Source: Candidatus Nomurabacteria bacterium (GTDB lineage: Bacteria; Patescibacteriota; Saccharimonadia; Saccharimonadales; UBA7683). From it: a DNA stretch of 64,000 bases. The translations under genes were made by a program, and so were the position numbers. The stretch is taken from contig JACKGS010000003.1 of the NCBI GenBank assembly GCA_020631865.1, positions 5,098-69,097 on the forward strand. The letters are read 5' to 3'. The notes below the pieces were generated by a model that saw nothing but the letters and a program-made list of their open reading frames with translations, did not search any database and was not told the DNA's origin. Shown one piece after another: positions 1-9,966 of this stretch (positions are counted from its first letter, which is position 1; the number at the start of each line of letters is the position of its first letter).

Positions 1-1
1 G

Positions 2-1132
2 ATCAATTGGCTGGCAGCGTTTAACAACGCCAGCTTCTTCGTACCGTTCGCGGTGCCGTTCTGGCTGGATGCCGGTCTGTATCAACAGAAGATCTACCTC
101 TTGCAGGGTATCTTCACGTTAGTGATGATCGGGCTGGAGATTCCTACGGGAATCATTGCCGACCGCGTTGGTAGGCGAGTGAGCTTGATCACGGCTGGAC
201 TGTTGGCAGCCTCGGGGTTCGGTGTTTACACCATCTCGCACGGCTTCTGGCAGTTTGCGCTGGCGGAAACGCTCCTTGCCGTAGGGCTCAGCCTCAATTC
301 TGGAACTATTCAGAGTATAAGGCATGAGTCAACCGTAGCTTCTGGCAATGGTCACAGTGGTCGCAAGACTGCTGGAGACGCTCACTCTGCTGCACTGTTC
401 GCAGCGGCTGCTACCGCGGCACTGAGTGGGCTTGTCGTCAAGTACTTGGGCTTTCGAGCCACGATGATACTTGACGGCCTGACCTATCTGGTGGCCACCA
501 CCTGCGCACTGCGTATGGTGGAACCGCCTCGCATAGTCCAGCACGAACGCGCAAGAGCCAGAAGTATCGTGCCGGTGATCACTGGCGTTCTCGGGCTGAT
601 CGGTCTGTTCGCCCTCCTTCGGGAGGCAACACACATTCCAGTCTTCCTGAATGCCAGGTTGCTTGAACTTGCCAATATAGACATCGGCTGGTTCGGGGTG
701 ATCTTTGGGTCACTCAGCCTGATCGGCGCACTTGTCGCTCGGCATGGCCACAAACTTGAGGCCAAGCTTGGCGATCGCAAGACCGCCATCCTGCTTGTTT
801 CCCTCGGGATCGCAAGCTACCTAGCAACCAGCCAACTACCCGAAAGGGTTGCACTGCTTGGTATTGTCGGCTTCAGCGTGATGTTTGCGCTGACCAAGCC
901 CTTCATGGACCACGCTCTCAACAGCAGAGTCCATGATGACAGTGTCCGTGCAACCGTCAACTCGTGCGCCACTTTGGTGGCTCGCGTGTTGTACCTGGTG
1001 GCTGGTCCATTGGTAGGAGGTGTAGTCGACAGCCAGGGTATCCAATCTGGGTACCTTGTCACCGGCATTGCCTTCGGTGCACTCGCTATGGGTGCGCTCT
1101 GGAAATCTTTCAACCAACTAGAAAGGAGATGA
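2..1132 (+). CDS. MFS transporter, 5' end cut by window edge
   Basis: The reading frame is open from the first codon of the window, so the start lies upstream; the GTG at 53 is only an internal candidate. The product is a polytopic membrane protein with many hydrophobic segments. An MFS motif A-like loop (GIIADRVGRRVS) follows an early helix, which supports a major facilitator superfamily permease. The substrate is not readable; drug or metabolite efflux is a guess. The gene is clearly GC-richer than everything between 1.2 and 10 kb, suggesting transfer. A stem-loop plus T-run follows the stop codon, so it probably ends its transcription unit. Confidence 0.85.
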   Translation: MNWLAAFNNASFFVPFAVPFWLDAGLYQQKIYLLQGIFTLVMIGLEIPTGIIADRVGRRVSLITAGLLAASGFGVYTISHGFWQFALAETLLAVGLSLNSGTIQSIRHESTVASGNGHSGRKTAGDAHSAALFAAAATAALSGLVVKYLGFRATMILDGLTYLVATTCALRMVEPPRIVQHERARARSIVPVITGVLGLIGLFALLREATHIPVFLNARLLELANIDIGWFGVIFGSLSLIGALVARHGHKLEAKLGDRKTAILLVSLGIASYLATSQLPERVALLGIVGFSVMFALTKPFMDHALNSRVHDDSVRATVNSCATLVARVLYLVAGPLVGGVVDSQGIQSGYLVTGIAFGALAMGALWKSFNQLERR

Positions 1133-1137
1133 AGAAG

Positions 1138-1203
1138 ACGGTTCGGTGTAGAGTGGAGTAGCGAGAGAAATCTCGCACCCGCCCAACCCGAACCGTTTTT
1201 TTA
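1138..1203 (+). terminator. Nested-hairpin intrinsic terminator
   Basis: An outer 9-bp stem (ACGGTTCGG pairing with CCGAACCGT) encloses an inner perfect 6-bp hairpin GCGAGA-GAAA-TCTCGC with a GNRA tetraloop (1161-1176). A run of Ts follows directly. It sits just after the MFS stop codon and would end that transcript. Confidence 0.75.
1176..1199 (+). repeat. 24-bp direct repeat, left copy
   Basis: This block is the 3' half of the MFS terminator. It recurs at 2096-2119 with a single mismatch (CACCC[G/A]CCCAACCC..., ending in AACCGTTTT). The two copies bracket the decayed nucleotidyltransferase gene. Confidence 0.8.
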
Positions 1204-1231
1204 TTCCAAATTTATCTGTATTATTAAAGCT

Positions 1232-2008
1232 ATGTCAGCAAGCAAAAGTAGTGGCAAAAGTCACCAGAGACCAGTAATTATCAATCGTTCAGATTATAAA
1301 AAGATACCTTTAGACATTAGGGAACTTGGTGATGATGTGAGAGAAATCGCTGAGAATGTTTATTCAGGTGACATTCTTAGTATTGATTGGCACGGCAGTA
1401 TTCCAAGGGGTGATTTTGTATTTGGCGAAAGTGATGCCGATATAACAATATTTATAGGACATAACTTTGAATCTGGGCACAGAGAAAAACGAGAGAAACT
1501 GCTTAGGGATATTCTTCCTAAGTGGCAGAATCGTGGCGTCTGTAAACTTGACGTCATAGCTGTCCCAAAACCAGAATTTCACAAAGACGCACGAAGAACG
1601 GGCTCTTCTTCACGGAATCAGATAGCATATTCTTACCAGGCTTTCCTCGCTTAGATTTTTCATACACACTACCAAACCAATCTCGAACTCGTGAAATTCT
1701 AAACAGATACTTTAAACTATGGATTTTAGATGCAAGAAACAATATTCCCGGAACAACAAAGTCTCAAATCTACCAACAAGTCTGAAACGAACCTACAGGG
1801 CATTATATGGACTTGCTATTCTTGATGGTGCCCTATACGAACAAAATTGGCGTTCATACCCAAAATTTATCAAAAGTATACTCCTCAATATGCCGAGACC
1901 ATTCTAGCAGCTATTGGCATGAAAAAGCATGACCTTGGATACAATTATCGAAATTGGCAAAATACATACGAGCAATTAGAAAAATTTGGTATCAAATTTA
2001 TGAACTAA
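1232..2008 (+). pseudogene. Decayed pol-beta-type nucleotidyltransferase
   Basis: The first 140 codons (1232-1654) carry a DNA polymerase beta-like nucleotidyltransferase signature: HGSIPRGDF, then ESDADI, with a later KLDVI giving the third acidic position. After the stop at 1652 the coding sense continues in other frames: from about 1651 (LDFSYTLPNQSRTREIL), from about 1776 (RTYRALYGLAILDGALYEQ) and from about 1880 to the TAA at 2006. At least three frameshifts are therefore needed to restore a protein of about 255 residues. Real decay or clustered sequence errors would both explain this. It lies between 24-bp direct repeats. Confidence 0.75.
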
Positions 2009-2095
2009 CTGGAATTAAGTGTTTAACACACGGCCACAAGATTGATACTCATAACTTATGGCATATTCGTAGTAAACTCAAGAGGAGCACCAATA

Positions 2096-2119
2096 CACCC
2101 ACCCAACCCGAACCGTTTT
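2096..2119 (+). repeat. 24-bp direct repeat, right copy
   Basis: Second copy of the 1176-1199 block. It abuts the stop codon of the minus-strand HD hydrolase gene. Here it lacks the left half of the terminator stem, so it is not itself a terminator. Confidence 0.8.
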
Positions 2120-2841
2120 CATTTTGGAGCAACAACTCTGGCAACTCGCATCAGAGTGTCAGACAACGTACCTCGGACTCTCTCAAGCCGAGAAATATAT
2201 AACTCTCCCTCACTATTAAAGATGACTTCGTGTCTTCGCTGGGTCAGCTCTTCATGCAAAGAAATAATCTCTGGAAATTCTGGAAATTGCCGATTAAGAC
2301 GCACGCGTGCTTCATTCTCCATAGCCTGTAACTGATCGTACGTTTTGATACCATACCAACCAAGAGAGCGCCTGCCGTCACCGACAATGTTCATTATTAA
2401 CGGCATAAGCTTGTCTACTAGTCTTACAAACTTAGTTTCTGGCTCTTCTTGCTTTTCGTATCGTTCTAATACATCTGCGTGACTCTCGGGAAACTCCAAT
2501 AGTAGTCGCTGGGTGGCAACTGCCTCATCTGCCTCCTTCCTGGCACGATCATATTCGGAAATGCCCAGTGTTGGTGTATCGTTTGCATATCGTTCGGGTG
2601 CGTCGTGAATCATGCAAAACGAAACAACCAAATCTAAGTTAAGATCAGGATAAAACCTGTCAGCAAGGTACCTTGCCACTAATCCAAGCGAGTAACTATG
2701 TTCAACATCATTCTCTGGAACGCCGTCAATATATCTCGGCACACGGTATACTCTCGCAAACGCAGCTGAAAATTCACCAAGCTTAATAACCTCATTAGTA
2801 GGACTGTTGTCAGTTAATTGTTGCTCAGCTGGAGCGGCCAT
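2119..2841 (-). CDS. HD-domain hydrolase (YfbR-like)
   Basis: A 240-aa soluble protein with the metal ligands of an HD phosphohydrolase: H48 (VEHSY), H79-D80 (CMIHDAPE) and a later Asp near 143 (RLVDKLM). Families with this layout (YfbR and relatives) remove phosphate from nucleoside monophosphates; the exact substrate here is unknown. Its start codon overlaps the stop of the upstream NUDIX gene (TAATG), so the two are translationally coupled. Pairing with a NUDIX enzyme suggests nucleotide clean-up or salvage. Confidence 0.8.
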   Translation of the reverse strand: MAAPAEQQLTDNSPTNEVIKLGEFSAAFARVYRVPRYIDGVPENDVEHSYSLGLVARYLADRFYPDLNLDLVVSFCMIHDAPERYANDTPTLGISEYDRARKEADEAVATQRLLLEFPESHADVLERYEKQEEPETKFVRLVDKLMPLIMNIVGDGRRSLGWYGIKTYDQLQAMENEARVRLNRQFPEFPEIISLHEELTQRRHEVIFNSEGELYISRLERVRGTLSDTLMRVARVVAPK

Positions 2842-3542
2842 TAGTAATCCTTTTGGTCGTAAAAGTATTTTTGTTCAATAAAGCCGACACCTGGCTTACG
2901 TGCAAGATCAGTAATTTCGGTAATTGATTCAAATACCTTGTCTTTGGCTAGAAGCTCTTCATCACTAAGCCATTCATTGTGATGACCCTCCATGTCTGCA
3001 ATCAGTTCTCCGCGCGGGTTCGTGCCGTGCACTAGGCAAAATATTTTATCTTCAAGCAGCTTATCCTCGCCCTCGGTGTAGTCCATTTTGTGATAAAAAC
3101 CCGATACCCGTAAGTCTGCCGTAATACCAGTTTCCTCCATTAGCTCGCGCGCTGCAGTTTCCAAAAGCGTTTCTCCCCAACCAACTTTACCAGTAGGACG
3201 ACCCCAATAACCGTAGAATGGTTGCTTCAGCCGTTGTTGTGCTAAAATTTTCCCTTCATCATTTTCAATAATAAGTCCGACCGAAATTTTCGGCTGCTTT
3301 TCAACCTCGTGCTTTTCGGTATCAAGACGATTGGCATACTCTTTACCTTTAATACTCAGTGCGTACTTGCCATCTTGCTTTTCAACATAGCCAAGCTCTA
3401 CTAAACGATTAATATGAAATTTAAAGTGATCACTATCTAAACCCGTTGGCTTCTGTAGCTCAGCAAAACCTGCCGATGGATGAAACAGCAACTCCCTTAG
3501 TATTGATGTCTGTGCAGAATGTACCTCAACTTCGTGACTCAT
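2841..3542 (-). CDS. NUDIX hydrolase with N-terminal winged helix
   Basis: Residues 1-75 form a winged-helix-like DNA-binding region. Residues about 84-230 are a NUDIX domain whose box runs from G118 to about 140 (GKVGWGETLLETAARE, then EETG), with the catalytic REx2EE core intact. A clear Shine-Dalgarno (AGGAG) precedes the ATG. Known HTH-NUDIX fusions either hydrolyse nucleotide derivatives or act as ligand-sensing repressors. Being first in a coupled pair with the HD hydrolase, it may regulate its own operon (inference). Confidence 0.88.
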   Translation of the reverse strand: MSHEVEVHSAQTSILRELLFHPSAGFAELQKPTGLDSDHFKFHINRLVELGYVEKQDGKYALSIKGKEYANRLDTEKHEVEKQPKISVGLIIENDEGKILAQQRLKQPFYGYWGRPTGKVGWGETLLETAARELMEETGITADLRVSGFYHKMDYTEGEDKLLEDKIFCLVHGTNPRGELIADMEGHHNEWLSDEELLAKDKVFESITEITDLARKPGVGFIEQKYFYDQKDY

Positions 3543-3665
3543 AATATTACTCCTTATTTACAAGTGTAGAGTACCAGCCTAAAAACACAAAAACTAGGGA
3601 ATCACACTTCCGTTAGTATTAATAATTATGTGGCATATATTTTGAATACCTGATATAAAATAGTC

Positions 3666-4106
3666 ATGTCTACTGAGGCGCTACAACCAAAAGATCCTGT
3701 TGAACTAGCTAGCATACGAGCCAAAGACACCGGCATGACTTGTGATGATTTCGAATCCACAACAAATGAAGAATGGATGTTGACCGAGTTAGTCTATGCA
3801 GCCAACGAACTTGGCTTTATCGGAACAAACTATTTTTTTAACGCAGTCAGAGGATTCATTTTCCCAAAACAATTTGACCAAAATAAACCAGTTAACTACC
3901 ACTCGATAAATAATCTCACCGCTGAAGGGCCATTTGCTACGTATTCTAAAGTTAGTATTGGTAAAATCATTGGGACAGGAACCGTCAGGGCAGTTTGTCT
4001 AACATTTGATAAAGCAATTATGCTACCGCACTTTAAATCACTCGATGATGATGACATGCTATTTGTGCCCGTGCTTTCAATCAGCTCCATGACAGCTATC
4101 GAATAA
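3666..4106 (+). CDS. Conserved-looking hypothetical, 146 aa
   Basis: I do not recognise this family. It is a soluble, mildly acidic protein without membrane segments or signal peptide. It is followed after 43 nt by another unknown acidic protein on the same strand. The ATG lies 6 nt after a TATAAA box (3654-3659) with no Shine-Dalgarno, so the transcript is probably leaderless. Confidence 0.65.
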   Translation: MSTEALQPKDPVELASIRAKDTGMTCDDFESTTNEEWMLTELVYAANELGFIGTNYFFNAVRGFIFPKQFDQNKPVNYHSINNLTAEGPFATYSKVSIGKIIGTGTVRAVCLTFDKAIMLPHFKSLDDDDMLFVPVLSISSMTAIE

Positions 4107-4149
4107 TAACGGTTGTGCTTAATTTCTTATTGTGGAGTACAATTCATCC

Positions 4150-5040
4150 ATGAGTGAAAACAACTTAAATAGATTTGGTGAAACTTCAAATAACCAAAGG
4201 TTTAATGAATTAATCGACGCGATGATCATAGCTCAGACTCATTTAGTTACATATAGAGACCCTGAGTCAACGATCTTGATTTACAAAAATGAAATAGGAG
4301 AACTGTATAATTTACTTGATGATAAGATTTTAACAATCACAAGTGACAATATTATCCTACCAGTCATAGAAGAGTCCGGTGATATCAGCGGATCGCAGAT
4401 GAGTGCGGGCGCAGTAACCGGTAGTTTTAATTCTGTTTGCGCAGGCTTTGTTGGACTGTCTGAACTTGAAGAACCAGAGCCACTTTTAGGAATAAAACTA
4501 TATATGGGAGAAAGTGAGTCAAATAGCGTAGTCGGCAGTAAACAATACCAATACTTCGCTTTTATACCTTTTGCAGGTGCCAGCATTCATATAGATGAAG
4601 ATGTTTTAAGCGAATTTCAGCCTGAAATAGATGATGAAATCTGTCACAAAATAGATGATGCTTTACTTAACGAAACTATAAGTTTTCCAAAACTATTGGA
4701 GATTTTTGAATATTTAATTGACCCAGAAATTGACGATGATGGCGACGCTATAGTTAGTTTGCGTCATGAAGTATATTTACGATATCTTAACAATCTTGCA
4801 TCATTTAACCACGTGACAGCGCTTGCAGGCTTTGGAATATCAAAGACAAACGGAGGGGTACAGCTTCACAAAACTAATGAAACAGAATTTATGCTAGAAG
4901 GTGCTTTTTCAGGGTTTGAGCTTTACAGTATAAATATTGATGAAGAATACCGTATTAAACTAGCGGTAACCGCAATCAATGAATACGGAGAGAAGGTAGC
5001 CGTACTTGTTAGCGGAATTTCTGAAATTGAGCTTCACTAG
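4150..5040 (+). CDS. Hypothetical acidic protein, 296 aa
   Basis: The frame is open from a GTG at 4132, but the ATG at 4150 (MSENNLNRF) is the likelier start because GGAG lies 12 nt upstream. The product is strongly acidic, with no signal peptide or membrane helix and no motif I can name. Its position directly after the 146-aa unknown suggests a two-gene unit. Confidence 0.6.
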   Translation: MSENNLNRFGETSNNQRFNELIDAMIIAQTHLVTYRDPESTILIYKNEIGELYNLLDDKILTITSDNIILPVIEESGDISGSQMSAGAVTGSFNSVCAGFVGLSELEEPEPLLGIKLYMGESESNSVVGSKQYQYFAFIPFAGASIHIDEDVLSEFQPEIDDEICHKIDDALLNETISFPKLLEIFEYLIDPEIDDDGDAIVSLRHEVYLRYLNNLASFNHVTALAGFGISKTNGGVQLHKTNETEFMLEGAFSGFELYSINIDEEYRIKLAVTAINEYGEKVAVLVSGISEIELH

Positions 5041-5131
5041 TAGTAAATATACACAAAAATGGGTTCTGTACTTAATATCAGGTATCTAATATACACTTGC
5101 CTACCGCTGAATTACCGTCCATAATTAAGAT

Positions 5132-6331
5132 ATGAAATCGAAGAACAACACCCCCAAGCCAGCAAGCAAATCATCCAGAAGCATATTGAGTATTGCCGTA
5201 TCAACATTGATACTTTTACTTATATTTGCACTAGGGATACTATTGGGAGACAGAGGCGTCCTGAATGGTGCGATATTTAACCCAAGAGGCAACCTTGACC
5301 TTCAGACATCTAATGAAATCTATGGCATTTTGAGCAAAAGCTTTGATGGTGAATTAAATTCTAATAATCTACAGCACGGATCGGCATCAGGAATAACAAA
5401 TGCAACAGGCGATAGATACACCAGATATCTAAATCCAGAGCAAGCCAATACTACCAGACAAAGATCTCAGGGTGTTTCAATTGGTATCGGCATTGAGGTT
5501 GGTGTTAAAAATGGCCAACTTGTTGTTATTGCGCCCATAAGTGGCTCACCTGCAAAAGAAGCAGGTATACAGCCGGGGGATATAATTACTAAAATTGATA
5601 ACGTAGCAGTAAGAGATATGACCGAGCAGCAAGCAAGCGCAGCTATCCGAGGCTCAGCCGGCTCTAACGTTGACTTAAAAATTATGCGGGGACAAGAAGA
5701 AAAGAATTTCTCTATTACTAGACGTCCTTTTGTAATTCCTAGCGTTGAAGCAAAAATTGATAGCAATAATATCGGAATATTAAAAATTAACACATTTGAT
5801 GACAACACCGGTAGACTCTCTAGAGCTGAAGTTGAAAAGTTTATAAATTCTCGAGTAAAAGGTATTGTTCTAGACATGCAAGATAATCCTGGCGGCTCAG
5901 TCATTGCAGCCCGTGATGTACTTAGCCTTTGGGTTCCAGAAAATACCATTATCATGACAGAAAAGCGAAACTCTAAAGTTATCAGAACATATTCAACCAA
6001 AGGCAAGCCCATAGCTAAAGATATACCGACGGTTGTTACTCTAGATTCTGGAAGCGCAAGCGCCAGCGAGCTTGTGGCTGGTGCCTTAAGAGACTTAAAA
6101 GATATTCAAATTGTTGGCGAGCAATCTTTTGGTAAGGGTAGCGTGCAAGAACTACGGACACTATCTAACGGAGGAATGTTAATTTTTACAGTATCTAGGT
6201 GGTTCACCCCTGATGGCCATAGTATTGACGGTACCGGAATTACGCCAGATCAGAAAGTTAATGACCAAAACCAGTCTTCTAGTGCTACCCTAGATTTTGC
6301 AGTAAATTATCTTATAAAAAATACCCGTTAA
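5132..6331 (+). CDS. S41-family C-terminal processing peptidase (CtpA-like)
   Basis: The layout is a short basic N-terminus, a membrane anchor at about 18-39, a PDZ domain at about 115-190 and an S41 protease domain to the end. The catalytic Ser is in SGSASASE (S310) and the Lys in EQSFGKGS (K335), 25 residues apart as in Tsp/CtpA. The length of 399 aa is typical. The domain faces the outside of the membrane and would cleave the C-termini of exported or misfolded proteins. It is followed closely by a SHOCT protein. Confidence 0.95.
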   Translation: MKSKNNTPKPASKSSRSILSIAVSTLILLLIFALGILLGDRGVLNGAIFNPRGNLDLQTSNEIYGILSKSFDGELNSNNLQHGSASGITNATGDRYTRYLNPEQANTTRQRSQGVSIGIGIEVGVKNGQLVVIAPISGSPAKEAGIQPGDIITKIDNVAVRDMTEQQASAAIRGSAGSNVDLKIMRGQEEKNFSITRRPFVIPSVEAKIDSNNIGILKINTFDDNTGRLSRAEVEKFINSRVKGIVLDMQDNPGGSVIAARDVLSLWVPENTIIMTEKRNSKVIRTYSTKGKPIAKDIPTVVTLDSGSASASELVAGALRDLKDIQIVGEQSFGKGSVQELRTLSNGGMLIFTVSRWFTPDGHSIDGTGITPDQKVNDQNQSSSATLDFAVNYLIKNTR

Positions 6332-6373
6332 CGATATATAATAATGGTACAGCATTAAAGATTGGAGTTTATT

Positions 6374-6607
6374 ATGTCACTAGGAAGAGCAAGATCCAGA
6401 AGAAGAGGAATGATCATGGGAGCAGCTATTAGCTCTTCTCGTGCTAAAAAAGCTGCGGCCAGCCAGCAAGCCCAGTCCACCCCACAGCCAGCAACACAAG
6501 AAGACCCCTCGATTGCTCAACTTAAACAATTAGCCGAACTAAAAGATCAAGGCATCTTAACTCAAGAAGAATTTGATGCTAAGAAAAAGCAGATTCTTGG
6601 TATATAA
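6374..6607 (+). CDS. Small SHOCT-domain protein
   Basis: The start is the ATG at 6374 (MSLGRARSRRR), with GGAG 6 nt upstream; the TTG at 6362 is less likely. An arginine-rich N-terminus and an Ala/Gln linker precede a C-terminal SHOCT module (residues about 45-77: IAQLKQLAELKDQGILTQEE, then FDAKK). SHOCT modules are short helical hairpins used as oligomerisation tails. The specific role is unknown. Confidence 0.8.
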   Translation: MSLGRARSRRRGMIMGAAISSSRAKKAAASQQAQSTPQPATQEDPSIAQLKQLAELKDQGILTQEEFDAKKKQILGI

Positions 6608-6675
6608 ATTAATCCTCGTCGAAAAATATTGAGTATGTTACTTAGTTATACATTTTGTGGTGTTAAACTATAGTA

Positions 6676-9600
6676 ATGAACTTTGATGAATCATACGAGT
6701 TATTAAATAACTCACAAAAACAGGCAGTAGAGGCACTCGACGGCCCGGTACTTGTTATTGCAGGGCCAGGAACAGGCAAGACGCAACTGCTGAGTATGCG
6801 TGTTGCTAATATTCTTAGAAAAACCGATACAGATGCTCGAAATATTTTATGCTTAACCTTCACTAACTTAGCCTCAGTAAATATGAGAGAACGCCTAAAC
6901 TCCCTGACTGCTGGAGAGGGTAGGGATGTTTCTATAAAAACCTTTCATGCATTTGCCGCAGATATAATGAACAGCTATCCAGAAAAATTCTGGAATGGCG
7001 CAAACCTACAAAGCGCCCCCGACGGTGTCCAGCTTAAAATTCTTCAAGAAATATTTGAACAACTTCCAAAAGACAGTCCATATGCGTCTATATTTGATGG
7101 ACATTTTACTCAGTTAAATAAAGCCAGTGAAGCAATTAAATTAACCAAAGAGGCCGGACTTACTCCAGAAAAATTAAAAGCAATATTACAGTTCAATCTT
7201 GCATATATCGATACTATTGAACAGCAAATGGTAGATGCGCTAGAGCCAACCCTGAGCTATAAAAAAATTCCTGAATTAGTTATAGAAATCTCTAAGCTTC
7301 CAACACAAAATATAGATTCAACTTTAGCCCCACTTTTAGAACTAGCTACAGTTATTCAAGAAGGATTAGATTTTGCAGTTCAAGCAGATGAAGACACTAA
7401 CAAAACTAAAAATGTTGGTGAATGGAAGAAACGATGGGTTCAAAAAGTAGGCGACAAAAAGGGCATGCACAAAATAAAAAAGGCATGTGCTAAATGGCTA
7501 GAACTTGCAGAAATTTATGGCACCTATCGTGAAAAGCTTCACCGACAAGGATTTTACGATTACTCCGACATGTTGCTAGAGGTGATAGTACAACTAGAGC
7601 AAGATCCAGAGCTACTAAGTGATATTCAAGAAAAATACAACTATGTTTTAATAGATGAATTTCAAGACAGTAACTCTGCACAACTACGCCTTGCGCACCT
7701 TGTAGCAGATCACCACAGTTCAGATGGATTACCAAATATTATGGCGGTTGGCGATGACGATCAATCTATTTATGGATTCAATGGCGCAGAGCTCAATAAC
7801 CTATTGTATTTCAATCGAACCTTCACAAAAGTTGAAACAATAGTTTTGACTGAAAACTACCGCTCATCACAAGCCATTCTAGATTGTGCCGAACAAACTA
7901 TTGCCCAGTGTCAAGATAGACTTGTAACCAGACTGTCTCACTTATCAAAACAGCTCATTGCAAAAAATCCTCCAACCAGTGCCAGTACTATTATTCATAA
8001 TATTTATGATGATATCGACCAGCAATATAGTGCAGTGGCTAATGAAATTCATGAATATAATACCTCTAATCCAGAAAAGTCCGTTGCCGTTCTGGCGCGC
8101 CAAAATAATAGCCTGGTTCAACTTGCCAGCATATTTAATAAGCTTGGTACTCCAATCTCATTTGAAAAATCACAGAATATATTAGACCTGCCAGTCATTC
8201 AATTAATCCACCTGATATTTAAGACAATCAGCGCCATTAACCACGGAGACGAAGTATCGGTAAGTGCATTTTTATCAGAACTACTCCCACATCCTGTATG
8301 GAATATTCCTTCAGAAACACTGTGGCAAATTGCTAAAGAAAACCGCTATGAGCACACTTGGCTTGAAGCAATTAAGATTATGCCCGAAACTGAATCTATC
8401 GCAAATTGGCTAGAACAACTAGCCAGAGAATCGACTTACGAACCATTGGATATTCTATTAGAAAAGATTTTAGGCATCAGGACCATGGAAGAACTTGAAT
8501 ATCAAAGTCCTCTCAAAAATTATTATATTGAAAATAGCGGTGAAGAAATAAATTTTGAATACTTAAAAACACTCTCGGGTATAAGAACTCTACGCAGTGC
8601 AGTAAAAGATGCCAGCCCTGAAGATACTGCCGAGATAAACGACTGGTTAAATTATATCGAGACCATGAAGGCCAATAGTCAAATATTGTCAGACCAATCT
8701 ATATTTTTAAATGATGGTAATGCCGTTGAATTGCTTACTGTACATAAAGCTAAAGGGCTGGAGTTTGATAGAGTCTATATTATTGATACGCAAGATACTA
8801 TATGGAGACCTAAAGCCGAGACTAACTCTCCGCCTGCAAATCTACCCTTGCGTCCACCCCTAGAAACTATGGATGATTACACTAGATTAATGTACGTCGC
8901 CATGACTAGAGCAAAACAAGATCTAATCGTCACCAGCTTCAGGTTTAATACCAAAGGAGATGAAGTGCTTTCCACATCTTTGGTGTCTCATATTAAAAGT
9001 AGTAACATCATAAGCGATACACATGATGCGGTTGATACACTTGAAAATTCCATTTCCTGGCCTAGACTCTCAAACGCCACCGAAAAAGAACTTCTAAATC
9101 CAATTCTGAACAATTTTACAATAAATGCTACAAATTTAATAAACTTTTTAGATGTCACCAACGGCGGCACAGATTCCTTTTTAACAAAAAACCTGCTTCG
9201 TCTTCCTGATGTCAAAAATGAACAGATGAGCCACGGAACAGCCATGCACTACGCATTGGAGCTAGGCCAAAAGTTGACTAACAAGAATTCGTTTTCTTTG
9301 CAGGCAGTGATTGATGAATATCTATCGAAACTAAAGAAAGAAAAGCTGCCCCCAAATCGATACGATGTTCAAGCAAAAGAAGGTGAAAGAATCATCAAAT
9401 ACTTATTTGAAAATCTCGAATACCAGCTACCGAAAAACTCTATGTCTGAAAAGTCTCTACAAAAAATTCAAATAGGAGAAGCGATAATTGGCGGTAAATT
9501 AGACCGAATAGATATAATTGACGAAAATCATCTTAGAATAGTCGACTATAAAACCGGCAAGCCACTACATAGTTTTGAAACTAAAGATAAAATAAAATCC

Positions 9601-9903
9601 ATTCAAGCCTGGAAGCATAAATTACAACTAACATTTTATGCATTACTGGCTAAAAATCACCCTGAATTTAACATGTTTAAAGATATAGAAGGGCAGATGG
9701 TTTATTTGCACGCAGAAAAACCCAATGAGTTAACCCTTTCATACGCCCCAACTGATGAAGATATCGATAGACTTTCTAGGCTCATTCAGTCTACCTGGAG
9801 TGCAATTATGCAATATCAGTTACCCGACTCATCTCAATACGAACAGAGCATTGAAGGTATTCATCAATTCGAACAATATATGCTTGACAATTATAAAATA
9901 TAG
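6676..9903 (+). CDS. UvrD/PcrA-like helicase with C-terminal PD-(D/E)XK nuclease
   Basis: The 1075-aa protein has a complete SF1A helicase core: Walker A GPGTGKT (30-36), motif II DEFQDSN, motif III DDDQSIYGF, motif V TVHKAKGLEFDRVYI and motif VI MYVAMTRAKQD. Residues about 850-1060 form a RecB/Cas4-type nuclease domain with GGKLDRID and a later IVDYKTGK. This architecture couples DNA unwinding to end trimming in recombinational repair and takes the place of AddA or RecB in reduced genomes (inference). A TAAACT box lies 6 nt before the ATG, indicating a leaderless mRNA. An intrinsic terminator follows. Confidence 0.93.
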   Translation: MNFDESYELLNNSQKQAVEALDGPVLVIAGPGTGKTQLLSMRVANILRKTDTDARNILCLTFTNLASVNMRERLNSLTAGEGRDVSIKTFHAFAADIMNSYPEKFWNGANLQSAPDGVQLKILQEIFEQLPKDSPYASIFDGHFTQLNKASEAIKLTKEAGLTPEKLKAILQFNLAYIDTIEQQMVDALEPTLSYKKIPELVIEISKLPTQNIDSTLAPLLELATVIQEGLDFAVQADEDTNKTKNVGEWKKRWVQKVGDKKGMHKIKKACAKWLELAEIYGTYREKLHRQGFYDYSDMLLEVIVQLEQDPELLSDIQEKYNYVLIDEFQDSNSAQLRLAHLVADHHSSDGLPNIMAVGDDDQSIYGFNGAELNNLLYFNRTFTKVETIVLTENYRSSQAILDCAEQTIAQCQDRLVTRLSHLSKQLIAKNPPTSASTIIHNIYDDIDQQYSAVANEIHEYNTSNPEKSVAVLARQNNSLVQLASIFNKLGTPISFEKSQNILDLPVIQLIHLIFKTISAINHGDEVSVSAFLSELLPHPVWNIPSETLWQIAKENRYEHTWLEAIKIMPETESIANWLEQLARESTYEPLDILLEKILGIRTMEELEYQSPLKNYYIENSGEEINFEYLKTLSGIRTLRSAVKDASPEDTAEINDWLNYIETMKANSQILSDQSIFLNDGNAVELLTVHKAKGLEFDRVYIIDTQDTIWRPKAETNSPPANLPLRPPLETMDDYTRLMYVAMTRAKQDLIVTSFRFNTKGDEVLSTSLVSHIKSSNIISDTHDAVDTLENSISWPRLSNATEKELLNPILNNFTINATNLINFLDVTNGGTDSFLTKNLLRLPDVKNEQMSHGTAMHYALELGQKLTNKNSFSLQAVIDEYLSKLKKEKLPPNRYDVQAKEGERIIKYLFENLEYQLPKNSMSEKSLQKIQIGEAIIGGKLDRIDIIDENHLRIVDYKTGKPLHSFETKDKIKSIQAWKHKLQLTFYALLAKNHPEFNMFKDIEGQMVYLHAEKPNELTLSYAPTDEDIDRLSRLIQSTWSAIMQYQLPDSSQYEQSIEGIHQFEQYMLDNYKI

Positions 9904-9918
9904 GAGTATAATAATAAG

Positions 9919-9940
9919 AGTGCTTGAGCGCTATTTTTTT
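9919..9940 (+). terminator. Intrinsic terminator after helicase gene
   Basis: A 5-bp stem AGTGC/GCGCT (one G-U pair) with loop TTGA is followed by A and seven Ts, 15 nt after the helicase stop codon. Confidence 0.7.
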
Positions 9941-9966
9941 CGCTCGCACGGACTTTGACAGGTAAG

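Noticed and set aside
1138..2119. Integron attC-like RYYYAAC boxes (GCCCAAC, ACCCAAC) around a cassette-like gene
   Set aside because: No matching GTTRRRY partner in the right place on either strand and no integrase; the repeats are better explained as a duplicated terminator half.
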